From contig NZ_QEYE01000009.1 of assembly GCF_003122205.1 (NCBI RefSeq), forward strand, positions 62,001 through 126,000: a DNA stretch of 64,000 nt, given 5' to 3'. The position numbers were made by a program, and so were the translations under genes. Of this stretch, positions 54,029-63,722 are shown piece after piece. Within the stretch, counting starts at the first letter, position 1. Each line of letters opens with the position of its first letter. Below the pieces are notes generated by a model that worked only from the letters and a program-made list of their open reading frames with translations, was not told where the DNA came from and searched no databases. Source of the DNA: Maritimibacter sp. 55A14 (GTDB lineage: Bacteria > Pseudomonadota > Alphaproteobacteria > Rhodobacterales > Rhodobacteraceae).

Positions 54029-55375
54029 ATGGCCGACGAGCTTGCGACACTCACCGCATCGCTGCTGGAGGCGGCGCGCCGCGCCGGGGCCGACGCCGCG
54101 GACGCGCTGGCGGTGGAGGGGCACGCGCTTTCGGTCGATGTGCTGCACGGAAAACTGGAACATGCGGAGCGCGCGGAAGGCACCGATATCGGCCTGCGGG
54201 TGATCCTGGGCGCGCGGCAGGTCAGCGTTTCGGCCTCCGACACGCGGGCGGAGACCATCGCCGAGATGGCCGCGCGCGCTGTCGCGATGGCCCGCGAGGC
54301 CCCCGACGACCCGACCGCCGGGCTGGCCGATCCGTCGCAACTGGCCCGCGGCTGGGATGCCGGGGCGCTGGAACTGGCGGACCCGTCGCCCGAACCCGCG
54401 CCCGACGCGCTGGAGGAGGATGCCCGCGCCGCCGAGGCCGCGGCGCTGGCCGTGCGGGGGGTGTCGCAGGTGCAGGGCGCTTCGGCTTCCTATTCGCACC
54501 GCCGCCTGCACCTGGCGGCCAGCAACGGCTTCGCGGGCGGTTATGCGCGCAGTTCGCGCAGTCTCTCCTGCGTGGCGATCTCGGGCGAGGGGTTGAAGAT
54601 GGAACGCGATTACGCGGCCGAGAGCCGCGTGTTCCAGGCCGACCTGCCCGACGCGGCCGAGATCGGCCGGCGGGCGGGCGAACGGGCCGCCGCCGCCGCG
54701 AACCCGCGCCGCCCCCGAACCGGCGCCTGGCCGGTTCTCTTCGACGAGCGCGTGGCGGTCTCGCTGATCGGGCACCTGCTTGTGGCGGTCAATGGCAGCT
54801 CGGTCGCCCGCGGATCGAGCTGGCTGCTGGACGCGTTGGAAACCCCGGTGCTGCCGCCTGCGCTGAGCCTGACGGAGGACCCGCTGCGTCCGCGCACCTC
54901 GGCCTCGCGGCCCTTCGATGGCGAGGGCCTGCCCTGCACGCCGCGCGACATCGTTGCGGGCAGTATCCTGACGGGCTGGACGCTCGACCTGGCCACGGCG
55001 CGCAAGCTGAACATGCAGAGCACGGCCAACGCGTCGCGCGGCGTCTCGGAGCCGCCGGCGCCGGCGGTTTCCAACGTGGCGCTGACGCAGGGCACCCAAA
55101 GCCGCGAGGAACTCGCCGTGGCGATGGGCACCGGGCTGCTTGTCACGTCGCTTATCGGGTCCACGATCAACCCGACGACGGGCGATTATTCGCGCGGCGC
55201 CTCTGGGTTCTGGGTCGAGAACGGGCAGATCGCCTGGCCAGTCAACGAATGCACCATCGCGGGCAATCTGCGCGAGATGCTGATGCGCCTGACGCCGGCC
55301 AACGATGCGCGCGCCCATCTCAGCCGCGTCGTGCCCAGCCTGCTGGTCGAGGGGATGACGCTTGCCGGAGAATGA
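54029..55375 (+). CDS. pmbA: TldE/PmbA-type metalloprotease subunit
   Basis: The 448-residue member of the TldD/PmbA family. TldE (PmbA) pairs with TldD to form a heteromeric protease that matures modified peptides and clears unfolded peptides. Typical segments are GTDIGLRVILGARQVSVSAS near the N-terminus and GASGFWVENGQIAWPVNE near the C-terminus; the HExxxH of TldD is absent, as expected for TldE. A tldD partner is not in the window. It begins a plus-strand run with the phosphatase, DUF4170, kdtA and lpxK genes. Confidence 0.92.
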   Translation: MADELATLTASLLEAARRAGADAADALAVEGHALSVDVLHGKLEHAERAEGTDIGLRVILGARQVSVSASDTRAETIAEMAARAVAMAREAPDDPTAGLADPSQLARGWDAGALELADPSPEPAPDALEEDARAAEAAALAVRGVSQVQGASASYSHRRLHLAASNGFAGGYARSSRSLSCVAISGEGLKMERDYAAESRVFQADLPDAAEIGRRAGERAAAAANPRRPRTGAWPVLFDERVAVSLIGHLLVAVNGSSVARGSSWLLDALETPVLPPALSLTEDPLRPRTSASRPFDGEGLPCTPRDIVAGSILTGWTLDLATARKLNMQSTANASRGVSEPPAPAVSNVALTQGTQSREELAVAMGTGLLVTSLIGSTINPTTGDYSRGASGFWVENGQIAWPVNECTIAGNLREMLMRLTPANDARAHLSRVVPSLLVEGMTLAGE

Positions 55376-56138
55376 CCTGGCGCTGCTGATCGGTGCGGCG
55401 CGGGACGCAGGGCGGATCGCGGCGCGGCATTTCGGTCAGGCCCCCGCGACATGGGACAAGAGCGCGGGTGCAGGGCCGGTGACCGAGGCCGACCTGGAAA
55501 TCGACCGGATGCTGCGCGCCGAACTGACTGCCGCGCGCCCCGGCTATGGCTGGCTTTCGGAGGAGACGCCCGACAGCGCCGACCGGCTGGATGCGCGGCG
55601 GGTCTTCATCGTCGATCCGATCGACGGGACGCGGGCCTTCATCGATGGCAGCCGGGCCTTCGCTCATTCTCTGGCCGTGGCAGAGGCCGGGCGCGTCGTG
55701 GCGGCGGCGGTCTACCTGCCGATGCTCGACCTGATGTTCGAGGCCGCGCCGGGCACCGGGGCGCGGCTGAACGATGCGCCCATCTCGGTGACCGGCGCGA
55801 CGCTGGACGGCGCGGACCTGCTGGCTGCGCGTCCGCAGCTCGACCCGGCGCTCTGGCCCGGCGGGGTGCCGCCCGTCACGCGCCACCACCGTCCGTCGCT
55901 TGCCTATCGGCTCTGCCTCGTGGCGCAGGGCCGGTTCGACGGCATGGTGACGCTGCGCGATGCCTGGGAGTGGGACATCGCCGCAGGCAGCCTGATCGTG
56001 GCCGAGGCCGGCGGGCAGGTCAGCGACCGCACCGGCGCGGCCTTCCGCTTCAACAGCCCGCGCGCGCTCCAGCCCGGCGTGGTGGCGGGCGGCGCGGCGC
56101 TGCATTCCGGGCTGCTGGCGCGGCTCCGGCCGGGCTGA
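55362..56138 (+). CDS. Inositol-monophosphatase-family phosphatase
   Basis: The 258-residue Mg-dependent, lithium-sensitive-type phosphatase has motif WLSEETPD, the metal motif VDPIDGTRAFI (residues about 82-92) and a late WEWDIAAGSLIV. Relatives hydrolyse inositol phosphates, 3',5'-bisphosphoadenosine (CysQ) or histidinol phosphate. The start is TTG 55362 within the end of pmbA (14-base overlap) with GAGGGG upstream; no ATG or GTG fits. CysQ-like activity is possible but not certain. Confidence 0.88.
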   Translation: MPENDLALLIGAARDAGRIAARHFGQAPATWDKSAGAGPVTEADLEIDRMLRAELTAARPGYGWLSEETPDSADRLDARRVFIVDPIDGTRAFIDGSRAFAHSLAVAEAGRVVAAAVYLPMLDLMFEAAPGTGARLNDAPISVTGATLDGADLLAARPQLDPALWPGGVPPVTRHHRPSLAYRLCLVAQGRFDGMVTLRDAWEWDIAAGSLIVAEAGGQVSDRTGAAFRFNSPRALQPGVVAGGAALHSGLLARLRPG

Positions 56139-56215
56139 TCGGGCGGGTTCCGCACCTTGACCCCGGCGGGCGGTGCGATAGGCTGCGCGCGTCCTGAACA
56201 CAACGGGAGGCCGGC

Positions 56216-56461
56216 ATGGTCCAGCGATTGCATCTAGTCTTCGGCGGAGAGCTTGTGGACCCGACGAAAAAGGTCTTCAAGAACGTGGACGACATCCATA
56301 TCGTCGGCATGTTTCCCGATTACCAGAGCGCCTATGACGCCTGGAAATCGGAAGCCCAGCGGACCGTGGACAACGCACATATGCGCTATTTCATCGCGCA
56401 TCTGCACCGGCTCCGCGACGAGGAGGCCGAGGCCGGGCCGACCGAGGAACTCGGCACCTGA
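56216..56461 (+). CDS. DUF4170 small protein
   Basis: The 81-residue soluble protein matches DUF4170, a small alphaproteobacterial family (LVFGGELVDPTKKVFKN, MFPDYQSAYDAWKSEAQRTVDNA). It commonly lies in front of kdtA, as here (11 bp). GGAGG precedes ATG 56216. No catalytic motif is seen. It may be an accessory factor of lipid A/Kdo assembly by context only. Confidence 0.85.
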   Translation: MVQRLHLVFGGELVDPTKKVFKNVDDIHIVGMFPDYQSAYDAWKSEAQRTVDNAHMRYFIAHLHRLRDEEAEAGPTEELGT

Positions 56462-56472
56462 CCGGCCCGGTC

Positions 56473-57765
56473 ATGGGATATTCCCCCGCTCTTGCCGCCT
56501 ATCTGCTCTTCTCCGCGCATGCCGGCGGCTATGCGCGGCGTCTGCTCGACCGCAGGCTGTCCGAGGGCAAGGAGGACGCGCCCCGGATCGGCGAGCGGAT
56601 GGGGGCGCCCGGTGCCGACCGGCCCGAGGGGCCGCTGGTGTGGTTCCATGCCGCCAGCGTCGGCGAGACGCTTTCGCTGCTGGAACTGATCCGCCGCATG
56701 GGCGAGGCGCGGCCGGAGGCGCATTTCCTGGTGACGACGGGCACCGTCACTTCGGCCACCATCCTGGCCACGCGGCTGCCGCCGCGCACGCTGCACCAGT
56801 ATGTTCCGCTCGATATCCGCGCCGCGGTGGTGCGGTTCCTCGATCACTGGAAACCGGACCTGGCGGTCTGGACGGAAAGCGAGTTCTGGCCGCGGCTGAT
56901 GCATGAGACACACCGGCGCGGGGTGCCGATGGTGCTGGTCAACGCACGAATGTCGCGGAACTCGCAAAAGCGCTGGCGCTGGGCGCGGGGCCTGCTGCGC
57001 TCGCTGCTGGGGAGTTTCGACCACGTCCTGGCGCAGGACCGCGTCACGGCCGGGTATCTGCGCCGCCTCCGGGTGCCGGCGAGCCGGATCGAGGTGGCCG
57101 GCACGCTCAAGGAAGGCTCCGCCGCGCTGCCGTGCAACGAGGCCGAGCGCGCCGCACTGGCCGCGCAGCTCGACCGGCGGCCGGTCTGGCTGGCGGCCTC
57201 CACCCATCCCGGCGAGGAGGAGATCGTCGTCACCGCCCATTCCGAGGCTGCGCGCTCGGCGCGGCGGCTGCTGCTGATCATCGCGCCGCGCCACCCCGAA
57301 CGCGGCCCGGCCATCGCGCGGACCCTGCGCAAAGCGGGCTGGGAGGTGGCGTTGCGATCCGCCGATGAGGAACCGGAGGAGGAGACGCAGATCTACATCG
57401 CCGACACGCTGGGCGAGATGGGGCTGTGGTACCGGCTGGCGCCGGTGAGTTTCGTCGGCGGCTCGCTGGTGGAGATCGGCGGCCACAACCCGTTCGAGCC
57501 CGGCGCGCTGGGCTCGGCCATCCTGCATGGCCCGCATGTGGCGAATTTCGCGGATGTCTATGCCCGGCTGGCCGCCGCCGGCGGCGCGCTGGAGGTGCAG
57601 GACGCAGAAGGTCTGGGCGCGCGGCTTGTCGAAGTGCTGCCGCCCGACAAGGCCGCCGCGCTGGCCCATGCCGCCTGGGAGGTCTGCTCGGCCGGGGCGG
57701 AAGTGACGGAACGCACGCTCGACGTGCTGCTCGCCCGGCTGCCGAAACCGGGTGCGGCCGGCTGA
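56473..57765 (+). CDS. kdtA: 3-deoxy-D-manno-octulosonic acid transferase
   Basis: The 430-residue WaaA/KdtA has an N-terminal GT30 domain ([16 protein letters not shown], catalytic Glu in [15 protein letters not shown]) and a C-terminal GT-B half ([13 protein letters not shown]). It transfers Kdo to lipid IVA at the inner membrane. It is translationally coupled to lpxK (overlapping TGATG), as expected for lipid A-core assembly. Confidence 0.94.
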   Translation: MGYSPALAAYLLFSAHAGGYARRLLDRRLSEGKEDAPRIGERMGAPGADRPEGPLVWFHAASVGETLSLLELIRRMGEARPEAHFLVTTGTVTSATILATRLPPRTLHQYVPLDIRAAVVRFLDHWKPDLAVWTESEFWPRLMHETHRRGVPMVLVNARMSRNSQKRWRWARGLLRSLLGSFDHVLAQDRVTAGYLRRLRVPASRIEVAGTLKEGSAALPCNEAERAALAAQLDRRPVWLAASTHPGEEEIVVTAHSEAARSARRLLLIIAPRHPERGPAIARTLRKAGWEVALRSADEEPEEETQIYIADTLGEMGLWYRLAPVSFVGGSLVEIGGHNPFEPGALGSAILHGPHVANFADVYARLAAAGGALEVQDAEGLGARLVEVLPPDKAAALAHAAWEVCSAGAEVTERTLDVLLARLPKPGAAG

Positions 57766-58742
57766 TGCGGGCGCCGGGCTTCTGGCAGCTTCCGCCGGAA
57801 CGGCCCGGCATGGCGGCGCGGCTGCTTGCCCCGCTTGGTGCGCTCTATGCCGCGGGCACCGCGCGGCGGCTGGCGCGGGGCGGGCGGGCACGGGTCGGCG
57901 TGCCGGTGATATGCGTGGGCAATCTGAGTGCTGGGGGCACCGGCAAGACGCCCAGCGTGATCGCGATGCTGGAGCGGCTGCAGGCGGCGGGGCGGAGCCC
58001 GCATGTGGTCTCGCGCGGGTATGGCGGACGGCTGGCCGGACCGGTCGCTGTCGATCCCCGGCGTCACGAGGCGGGCGACGTGGGCGACGAGCCGCTCCTG
58101 CTGGCGGCCTTCGCGCCGGTCTGGGTGGCGCGCGACCGGGCCGCGGGGGCGCGGGCGGCGGTTGCGGCGGGGGCGGATGCGATCCTGCTCGATGACGGGT
58201 TCCAGAACCCGGCGCTGGCGCATGACGCGGCGCTGGTAGTCGCGGATGCGCGGCTGGGTTTCGGCAACGGGCGGGTGATCCCGGCGGGTCCGCTGCGCGA
58301 GCCGGTGGCCGTGGGGCTGGCGCGGGCCGACGCGGTGCTGGCGATCGGCGACGCGGCGGCGCAGGCGGGTTTCGACGCGGCTTGGGGTGACGCGCTGCCC
58401 GTGCCGCTGCTGCGCGGCGCGCTGGAGCCCTTGCGCACCGGAATGGACTGGCAGGGGATGGAGGTGCTGGCCTTCGCCGGCATCGGCCATCCGGAGAAGT
58501 TCTTCGCGACGCTGCGCGGGCTCGGCGCACGGATGATGCGCTGCGTGGCGCTGGAGGATCACCAGGCGCTGACGCCGCGTCTGCTGGCACGGCTGGAGGC
58601 GGAGGCGGGCGCCTGCGCTGCGCAGCTTGTGACCACGGAAAAGGACGCGGTGCGCCTGCCAGCGGAGTTCCGGCCCAGGGTGCTGACCCTGCCGGTGCGC
58701 CTGCGGGTCGCGGATTGGGGGCCGCTGGAGCGGTTTTTCTAG
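57765..58742 (+). CDS. lpxK: Tetraacyldisaccharide 4'-kinase
   Basis: The 325-residue kinase phosphorylates the 4' position of the lipid A precursor. The Walker A is [12 protein letters not shown] near residue 55, and [11 protein letters not shown] is the family's second motif. ATG 57765 overlaps the kdtA stop. It is membrane-associated through its N-terminus. An 85-bp gap with no gene separates it from the convergent rsmD gene. Confidence 0.94.
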   Translation: MRAPGFWQLPPERPGMAARLLAPLGALYAAGTARRLARGGRARVGVPVICVGNLSAGGTGKTPSVIAMLERLQAAGRSPHVVSRGYGGRLAGPVAVDPRRHEAGDVGDEPLLLAAFAPVWVARDRAAGARAAVAAGADAILLDDGFQNPALAHDAALVVADARLGFGNGRVIPAGPLREPVAVGLARADAVLAIGDAAAQAGFDAAWGDALPVPLLRGALEPLRTGMDWQGMEVLAFAGIGHPEKFFATLRGLGARMMRCVALEDHQALTPRLLARLEAEAGACAAQLVTTEKDAVRLPAEFRPRVLTLPVRLRVADWGPLERFF

Positions 58743-58827
58743 GATGGCCACCGGCGGCGCGGGTGGCCCGGGCCGGAGCCTCCGGCGGGAATATTTCGAC
58801 CAGAGCAAGCCGGGCGGGCGCGGGCGG

Positions 58828-59388
58828 TCAGGCCGCGCGGAGCAGGGTGATCACGGTATCGCCATATCGGCGCTGATCGAGCAGGGCGAACCCGTCGGGG
58901 ATTGTGGGCGCCGCGCCTTCCTCCCAGACGATGAGCGCGCCGGGCGCGAGCCAGCCGTCCGCGCGTGCCGCGGCCAGCGCGGTTTCACCCAGGCCGCGGC
59001 CATAGGGCGGGTCGAGAAAAACCAGATCGAAGGGGGCGCCGCGGTTTTCGCCCAGGCGGGTCGCGTCGCGCCGCCAGAGCTTCGCCGCGCCCTGGGCCTG
59101 GCATTTTTCGATATTCTCGCGGATGAGCGCGCGTGCTTTCGCGCCGTCATCCACGAAAGTGACATGGGCCGCGCCGCGCGAGAGCGCCTCGAGCCCCAGC
59201 GCGCCGGTGCCGGCGAAAAGATCGAGCACGCGCGCCCCGGTGACCGGGTCGCCGTGGCCGCCGCCCGCCATCAGATTGAAGATGCTCTCGCGCACACGGT
59301 CGCTGGTGGGGCGCAGATGGGCGCCGGCGTCGCCGCGTCCCAGCGCGGCCAGCCTGAGCCCGCGATGCTTGCCCGAGATGATGCGCAT
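58828..59388 (-). CDS. rsmD: 16S rRNA (guanine966-N2)-methyltransferase
   Basis: The 186-residue SAM-dependent methylase has SAM motif LDLFAGTGALGLEALSRGA and the catalytic N-methylase motif DPPYG. The N-terminal MRIISGKHRGLRL is diagnostic. It modifies G966 of 16S rRNA. It is followed on the same strand by the flavoprotein gene upstream (10 bp between the flavoprotein stop and the rsmD start). Confidence 0.94.
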   Translation of the reverse strand: MRIISGKHRGLRLAALGRGDAGAHLRPTSDRVRESIFNLMAGGGHGDPVTGARVLDLFAGTGALGLEALSRGAAHVTFVDDGAKARALIRENIEKCQAQGAAKLWRRDATRLGENRGAPFDLVFLDPPYGRGLGETALAAARADGWLAPGALIVWEEGAAPTIPDGFALLDQRRYGDTVITLLRAA

Positions 59389-59398
59389 GGCGCCGCCG

Positions 59399-60601
59399 CT
59401 ATTTCAGCAGGGGTTTGAGATCGGCGGAGGCATCGGCGACCACGGCCTTGTCGGCGCTGCGGTCGGCCTCGATCAGGCGCTTGCCGACCATGTAGGCGCG
59501 CGGGTCGTTGGCGGCGTCCACCGCCAGCAGCCGGTCGCCGCGATAGTACCAGAAGCTGACCGCGCCCTCGCCCCGGCGGGTGACCACGCTGTCATAGCCG
59601 GTGTTGAGCCCGGCGATCTGCAGCTTCACGTCATACTGGTCGGACCAGAACCAGGGCGTCGCGACATAGTCGCGGTCCGCGCCGAGCATGTTGCAGGCCA
59701 CGGCCTCGGCCTGGTCGATGGCGTTGGGCACGCTTTCGAGGCGGATGCGGTTACCATGCCAGGGCAAGGAGGCGCAATCGCCCGCCGCCCAGATCGACGG
59801 GTCGGAGGTTCGCCCCCTGGCATCGGTGCGGATCCCGTTCTCCACCGCCAGACCGGCGGCTTCGGCCAATTCAGTGGCCGGCTTGATGCCCACGCCCACG
59901 ATGACGAAATCGGCCTCCGGTTCGGTGCGGTCGGAGAGCCGCGCGCCGCTGACCCGCCCCTCGCCGGTGAGCCGGTCCAGCCCGACCCCTTCGCGGATAT
60001 CGACGCCGTGGCTCCGGTGCAGGTTGCGGAAGAAATCCGAGGTTTCGGGTGCTGCGACCCGTTGCAGGATGCGCTCGGCCATCTCGACCAGCGTCACCTT
60101 CAGCCCCTTCATGGCGGCGACCGCGGCGGCTTCCAGCCCGATATAGCCGCCGCCGACGATCAGCACGCGTGCACCTGGCCTGAATTCCGGCGCCATCGCG
60201 TCCACATCGGCGAGGTTGCGCACCACATGGACGCCGTCCAGCGCGCCGCCGATCGCGTCGGGCAGGCGCCGCGGATGCGAGCCGGTGGTCAGCGCAAGCT
60301 GGTCGTAGCCGATCGTCTCGCCATCCAGGGCAACGGTTTTCGCCGCCGGGTCGATGGCGGTTACCGTCCGGCCCAGCCGCAGCGCAATGTTCTGGTCGTC
60401 GTAGAAGGCGCGCGGGCGCAGGTAGAGCCGTTCCAGTTCCATTTCGCCCAGGAGATACTTTTTCGACAGCGGCGGGCGCTGATAGGGCGGCACGTCCTCG
60501 GCCCCGATCAGTGTGATCTCCCCGGTGAAACCTTCGCTCCTGAGTTTCGCGACGAGCGATGCCCCCGCCTGCCCGGCCCCGACCACTACAAAATGCGCCA
60601 T
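59399..60601 (-). CDS. Ferredoxin/rubredoxin reductase-like FAD oxidoreductase
   Basis: The 400-residue flavoprotein has two Rossmann motifs: FAD-binding VVVGAGQAGASLVAKL at the start and NADH-binding VLIVGGGYIGLEAAAV near residue 148. GDCASLPW contains the second FAD contact, followed by a C-terminal reductase domain. Relatives deliver electrons from NADH to ferredoxins or rubredoxins of oxygenases. ATG 60601 was chosen at the conserved start. It is divergent from the peroxiredoxin gene. It could serve the AlkB-type enzyme at 45553 but is not linked to it. Confidence 0.9.
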   Translation of the reverse strand: MAHFVVVGAGQAGASLVAKLRSEGFTGEITLIGAEDVPPYQRPPLSKKYLLGEMELERLYLRPRAFYDDQNIALRLGRTVTAIDPAAKTVALDGETIGYDQLALTTGSHPRRLPDAIGGALDGVHVVRNLADVDAMAPEFRPGARVLIVGGGYIGLEAAAVAAMKGLKVTLVEMAERILQRVAAPETSDFFRNLHRSHGVDIREGVGLDRLTGEGRVSGARLSDRTEPEADFVIVGVGIKPATELAEAAGLAVENGIRTDARGRTSDPSIWAAGDCASLPWHGNRIRLESVPNAIDQAEAVACNMLGADRDYVATPWFWSDQYDVKLQIAGLNTGYDSVVTRRGEGAVSFWYYRGDRLLAVDAANDPRAYMVGKRLIEADRSADKAVVADASADLKPLLK

Positions 60602-60702
60602 CTTTTCCGATCCAGTCTTGAGGGGCGCGTTTTCGCTGGCCCCGAACCGGGCGGAGCCTATATGACTCAAGCAGGCGAATTCAATCTGAGAAAGAGGGAC
60701 AG

Positions 60703-61191
60703 ATGGCGATTTCGACAGGAGACAAGCTGCCTGGCGCGACCCTGATGCGCGTCGGCGCGGAGGGGCCCGAGGCGGTGGCGCTGCAGGATCTGACGGCCGG
60801 GCGTAAGATGGCGATCTTCGCCGTTCCCGGCGCATTCACACCGACCTGCCATTCCGCCCATGTGCCGAGTTTCATGCGCAGCATGGACGCGCTCAAGGCC
60901 AAGGGCGTGGACGAGGTGATCTGCATCTCGGTCAACGACCCGTTCGTGATGAAGGCCTGGGCCGAGGCGACGGGCGCCGAAAACGCCGGGATCACGATGC
61001 TGGCGGATGCCGAGGCGGCATTCACCCACGCGATCGGCATGGCCTTCGACGCGCCGCCCGCGGGGCTGCTGAGCCGGTCCAAGCGCTATGCGATGCTGGT
61101 GGAGGACGGCGAGGTGAAGATCCTCAACCAGGAAGACAGCCCCGGCACCTGCGAGATCTCCGCGGGCGAGGCGCTGGTCGCGGCCATGTGA
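60703..61191 (+). CDS. Prx5-type peroxiredoxin
   Basis: The 162-residue peroxidase has the active-site motif PGAFTPTCHSAH with peroxidatic Cys near residue 49; TPTC is the Prx5/hybrid-type motif. A second Cys is in PGTCEIS near residue 147. These enzymes reduce H2O2 and alkyl hydroperoxides using glutathione or glutaredoxin. AGAGGGACAG precedes ATG 60703. Divergent from the flavoprotein, with a 101-bp shared promoter region. Confidence 0.92.
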   Translation: MAISTGDKLPGATLMRVGAEGPEAVALQDLTAGRKMAIFAVPGAFTPTCHSAHVPSFMRSMDALKAKGVDEVICISVNDPFVMKAWAEATGAENAGITMLADAEAAFTHAIGMAFDAPPAGLLSRSKRYAMLVEDGEVKILNQEDSPGTCEISAGEALVAAM

Positions 61192-61201
61192 CGCGCAAGG
61201 A

Positions 61202-61252
61202 CGGGGCGGATCCGTCCGGGCACCGCCCCGCCCTTCGGCCCCGCAAAGGGGC
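61202..61252. terminator. Tandem hairpins between convergent genes
   Basis: CGGGGCGG/CCGCCCCG (61202-61230) and GCCCC/GGGGC (61238-61252) lie between the peroxiredoxin stop and the mscS stop. They lack long T-runs but are positioned as a bidirectional transcript end. Confidence 0.45.
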
Positions 61253-61253
61253 G

Positions 61254-62066
61254 TCAGCCGGCTTTCTGGATTTCCACCGAATGCGGATAGGGGATCGAGA
61301 CGCCGCCCTTGTCGAAGGCTTCCTTCACCGCCTTCGTCATGTCGAATTTCACATCCCAGTAATCGGCCGCATCGCACCAGAGCCGCGCTGTCAGATCGAC
61401 GGAACTGTCGCCCAGATTGGTCACGCGGACCCAGGGTGCGGGATCGTCATGGACACGCGAGTCCGCCCCGGCCAGATCGGCGATGATCTTCATCGCCTTG
61501 TCGGCGTCGTCGCCATAGTCGATCCCGAAGGTCAGATCGACGCGCCGGGTATCGTGGGCGGAGAAATTGGTGATGATCGCCCCCCAGGCCTGGCCGTTGG
61601 GCACGATGATCTGCACATTGTCGGGCGTCGCCAGTTCGGTGACGAAAAGGTTGAGATCCTTCACCGTCCCCGACGTGCCCGCGATATCCACGTACTGGCC
61701 CAGCCGGTAGGGCCGGAAGAGGATCAGCATGAAGCCCGCCGCGAGGTCGCTGAGCGTGCCCTGAAGCGCCAGTCCGATCGCCAGCGTTGCGGCGCCCAGC
61801 ATGGCCACTAGGCTCGTTGCCTCGATCCCGAAGAGGTTGAGGACCGCAATCAGCACCATCAGCAGGATCACCCATTTGAGCATCCCGGCGATGAAGCTGC
61901 CCAGCGTGTCGTCGATCCGCGGATTGGCCAGCGCCCGGCGCCGGACCATGCCGCTGACCAGCCCGGCCACCACCCAGCCGATGATGAGGACGATGAGCGC
62001 CTTGACGCCGTTGATCACGAGCGGGGCGTAGGCGCCCAGTTCTTCCATTAGCTGCTGAAGTTCCAT
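61254..62066 (-). CDS. Small-conductance mechanosensitive channel (MscS family)
   Basis: The 270-residue channel has three N-terminal transmembrane helices (about residues 20-42, 62-85 and 88-115), the pore-helix segment LAIGLALQGTLSDLAAGFML, then the beta and alpha/beta cytoplasmic domains (FRPYRLGQYVDIAGTSGTV onward). It opens under membrane tension to release solutes in hypo-osmotic shock, which suits a marine lifestyle. Confidence 0.93.
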   Translation of the reverse strand: MELQQLMEELGAYAPLVINGVKALIVLIIGWVVAGLVSGMVRRRALANPRIDDTLGSFIAGMLKWVILLMVLIAVLNLFGIEATSLVAMLGAATLAIGLALQGTLSDLAAGFMLILFRPYRLGQYVDIAGTSGTVKDLNLFVTELATPDNVQIIVPNGQAWGAIITNFSAHDTRRVDLTFGIDYGDDADKAMKIIADLAGADSRVHDDPAPWVRVTNLGDSSVDLTARLWCDAADYWDVKFDMTKAVKEAFDKGGVSIPYPHSVEIQKAG

Positions 62067-62191
62067 GATGTCCCTCTGTTCGTTCCTCCGGCGCGCATCC
62101 GCCGGGCCGCACGGGCGCCCTTACACCGGCGCGGTGGGCCAAGTCTATGGGGCTTTCGGGTGTTTCTTCCCCGGAATTCCCCGGCCCGTTT

Positions 62192-62488
62192 CTATTCGGC
62201 CAGCTTGTCCATCTTGCGGGCGAGCTTGATGTCGAGCGGGCTCAGCCCGCCCACGTCATGGGTCGAGAGCGTCACCTCCACCGTCTTGTAGACGTTGAAC
62301 CATTCCGGGTGGTGGTTCCATTTCTCGGCCCAGAGCGCGGCGCGCGTCATCCAGCCGAAGGCTTCGACGAAATTGGTGAAGGTGAAGCTCTTGGTGATCG
62401 CATCGCGGCCCTCGGCCATCTGCCAGCCGCTTTCCAGCAGCGGCTCCAGGTCGGTGCCCCGTTCGGTCTCGGTCAGTTTCTCGGTCAT
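62192..62488 (-). CDS. phhB: 4a-hydroxytetrahydrobiopterin dehydratase
   Basis: The 98-residue pterin-4a-carbinolamine dehydratase recycles the cofactor of aromatic amino-acid hydroxylases. The family signature is [20 protein letters not shown], with catalytic histidines in NHHPEW. GGAGGAG lies before ATG 62488. It overlaps the FemAB-like gene (ATGA). No phenylalanine hydroxylase gene is in the window. Confidence 0.92.
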   Translation of the reverse strand: MTEKLTETERGTDLEPLLESGWQMAEGRDAITKSFTFTNFVEAFGWMTRAALWAEKWNHHPEWFNVYKTVEVTLSTHDVGGLSPLDIKLARKMDKLAE

Positions 62489-63672
62489 GTCTCCTCCGTC
62501 CGTGTCTTGCGGAACGGGCCATAGGCGGTGAGAACCTCGATCTCCTCGTCCACGGCGGCCCGTTCCGCTTCCAGATAGCGCTCGACCGCGTCGCTGAAGC
62601 CCGGATCGGCGATCCAGTGCAGCGAATGCGTGGTCACCGGCATGTAGCCCCGCGCCAGCTTGTGGGCGCCCTGCGCCCCAGCCTCCACGGTGGCGAGGCC
62701 CTGCGCGATGGCGAAGTCGATGGCCTGGTAGTAACAGGTTTCGAAATGCAGGCAGGGATGCTCCTCGACACATCCCCAGTAGCGGCCGTAGAGCGTGTCG
62801 CGGCCGATGAAGTTCAGCGCGCCCGCCACCTCGCGCCCGTCGCGTTCGGCCAGCACCAGCGCGATGTCGCCGCGCAGGCTCTCATGCGCGCGTTCGAAGA
62901 AGTCCCGCGTCAGATAGGGCATGCCCCATTTGCGCGCGCCGGTGTCCTGATAGAAGTTCCAGAACGCGTCCCAGTGCGCGGGGCGGATCGCGTCGCCGGT
63001 CAGCGTGCGGATCGTGCCGCCGAATGCCTGCGCGGTGCGGCGTTCCTTGCGGATCGCCTTGCGCTTGCGCGAGGCCAGCGTGGCGAGAAAGGCGTCGAAA
63101 TCGCTGTAGCCGTCATTGCGCCAGTGAAACTGCTGGCCGGTGCGGTGCATCAGCCCCATCGCCCGGCCCGCCTCGGCCTCGGTTTCGGTGCAGAAGGTAA
63201 CATGCAGCGATGAGAGCCGGTTTTCCGCGGCCAGTTGCACCGCGCCCTGCACCAGCGCGGCCTGTCCGGCGGTCTCGTATCCCGGCCGGGTCAGGAATCG
63301 GCGGCCGGTTGCGGGGGTGAAGGGCACCGCGCATTGCAGCTTGGGGTAATACCGCCCGCCCGCGCGTTCATAGGCATGCGCCCAGTTATGGTCGAAGACG
63401 TATTCGCCCTGGCTGTGGGTCTTGGCGTAAAGCGGCGCGACGGCGATGATTTGTCCCTCAGCGCGTGCGACCAGGTGATGCGGCCGCCAGCCGGTGCCCG
63501 CCCCGACCGAGCCGGACCTTTCCAGCGCGCTGAGGAAACGGTGCGTCGTGAACGGATCGTGCGGGCGGCCGCCATCCGCGGTCTCGGGGCAGGCGCAGGC
63601 GTCCCACTCCCCGGCGTCGATCGCGCCGAGCCCGGAGAGCACCGAGATCTCTATGCTGGTGTCGTCGCGCAT
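62485..63672 (-). CDS. FemAB-like (DUF482) acyltransferase
   Basis: The 395-residue GNAT-fold protein of the peptidoglycan-biosynthesis/FemAB-related DUF482 group has conserved segments [21 protein letters not shown], and [20 protein letters not shown]. Exact acyl substrate is unknown. ATG 63672 has GGGAGG upstream. The stop overlaps the phhB start, so they are co-translated, a linkage whose meaning is unclear. Confidence 0.85.
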   Translation of the reverse strand: MRDDTSIEISVLSGLGAIDAGEWDACACPETADGGRPHDPFTTHRFLSALERSGSVGAGTGWRPHHLVARAEGQIIAVAPLYAKTHSQGEYVFDHNWAHAYERAGGRYYPKLQCAVPFTPATGRRFLTRPGYETAGQAALVQGAVQLAAENRLSSLHVTFCTETEAEAGRAMGLMHRTGQQFHWRNDGYSDFDAFLATLASRKRKAIRKERRTAQAFGGTIRTLTGDAIRPAHWDAFWNFYQDTGARKWGMPYLTRDFFERAHESLRGDIALVLAERDGREVAGALNFIGRDTLYGRYWGCVEEHPCLHFETCYYQAIDFAIAQGLATVEAGAQGAHKLARGYMPVTTHSLHWIADPGFSDAVERYLEAERAAVDEEIEVLTAYGPFRKTRTEET

Positions 63673-63722
63673 GGCCTCCCGCCTCGTGGCATTCTCTTGA
63701 AATGGCGCCTCTCCCCGCGGGG

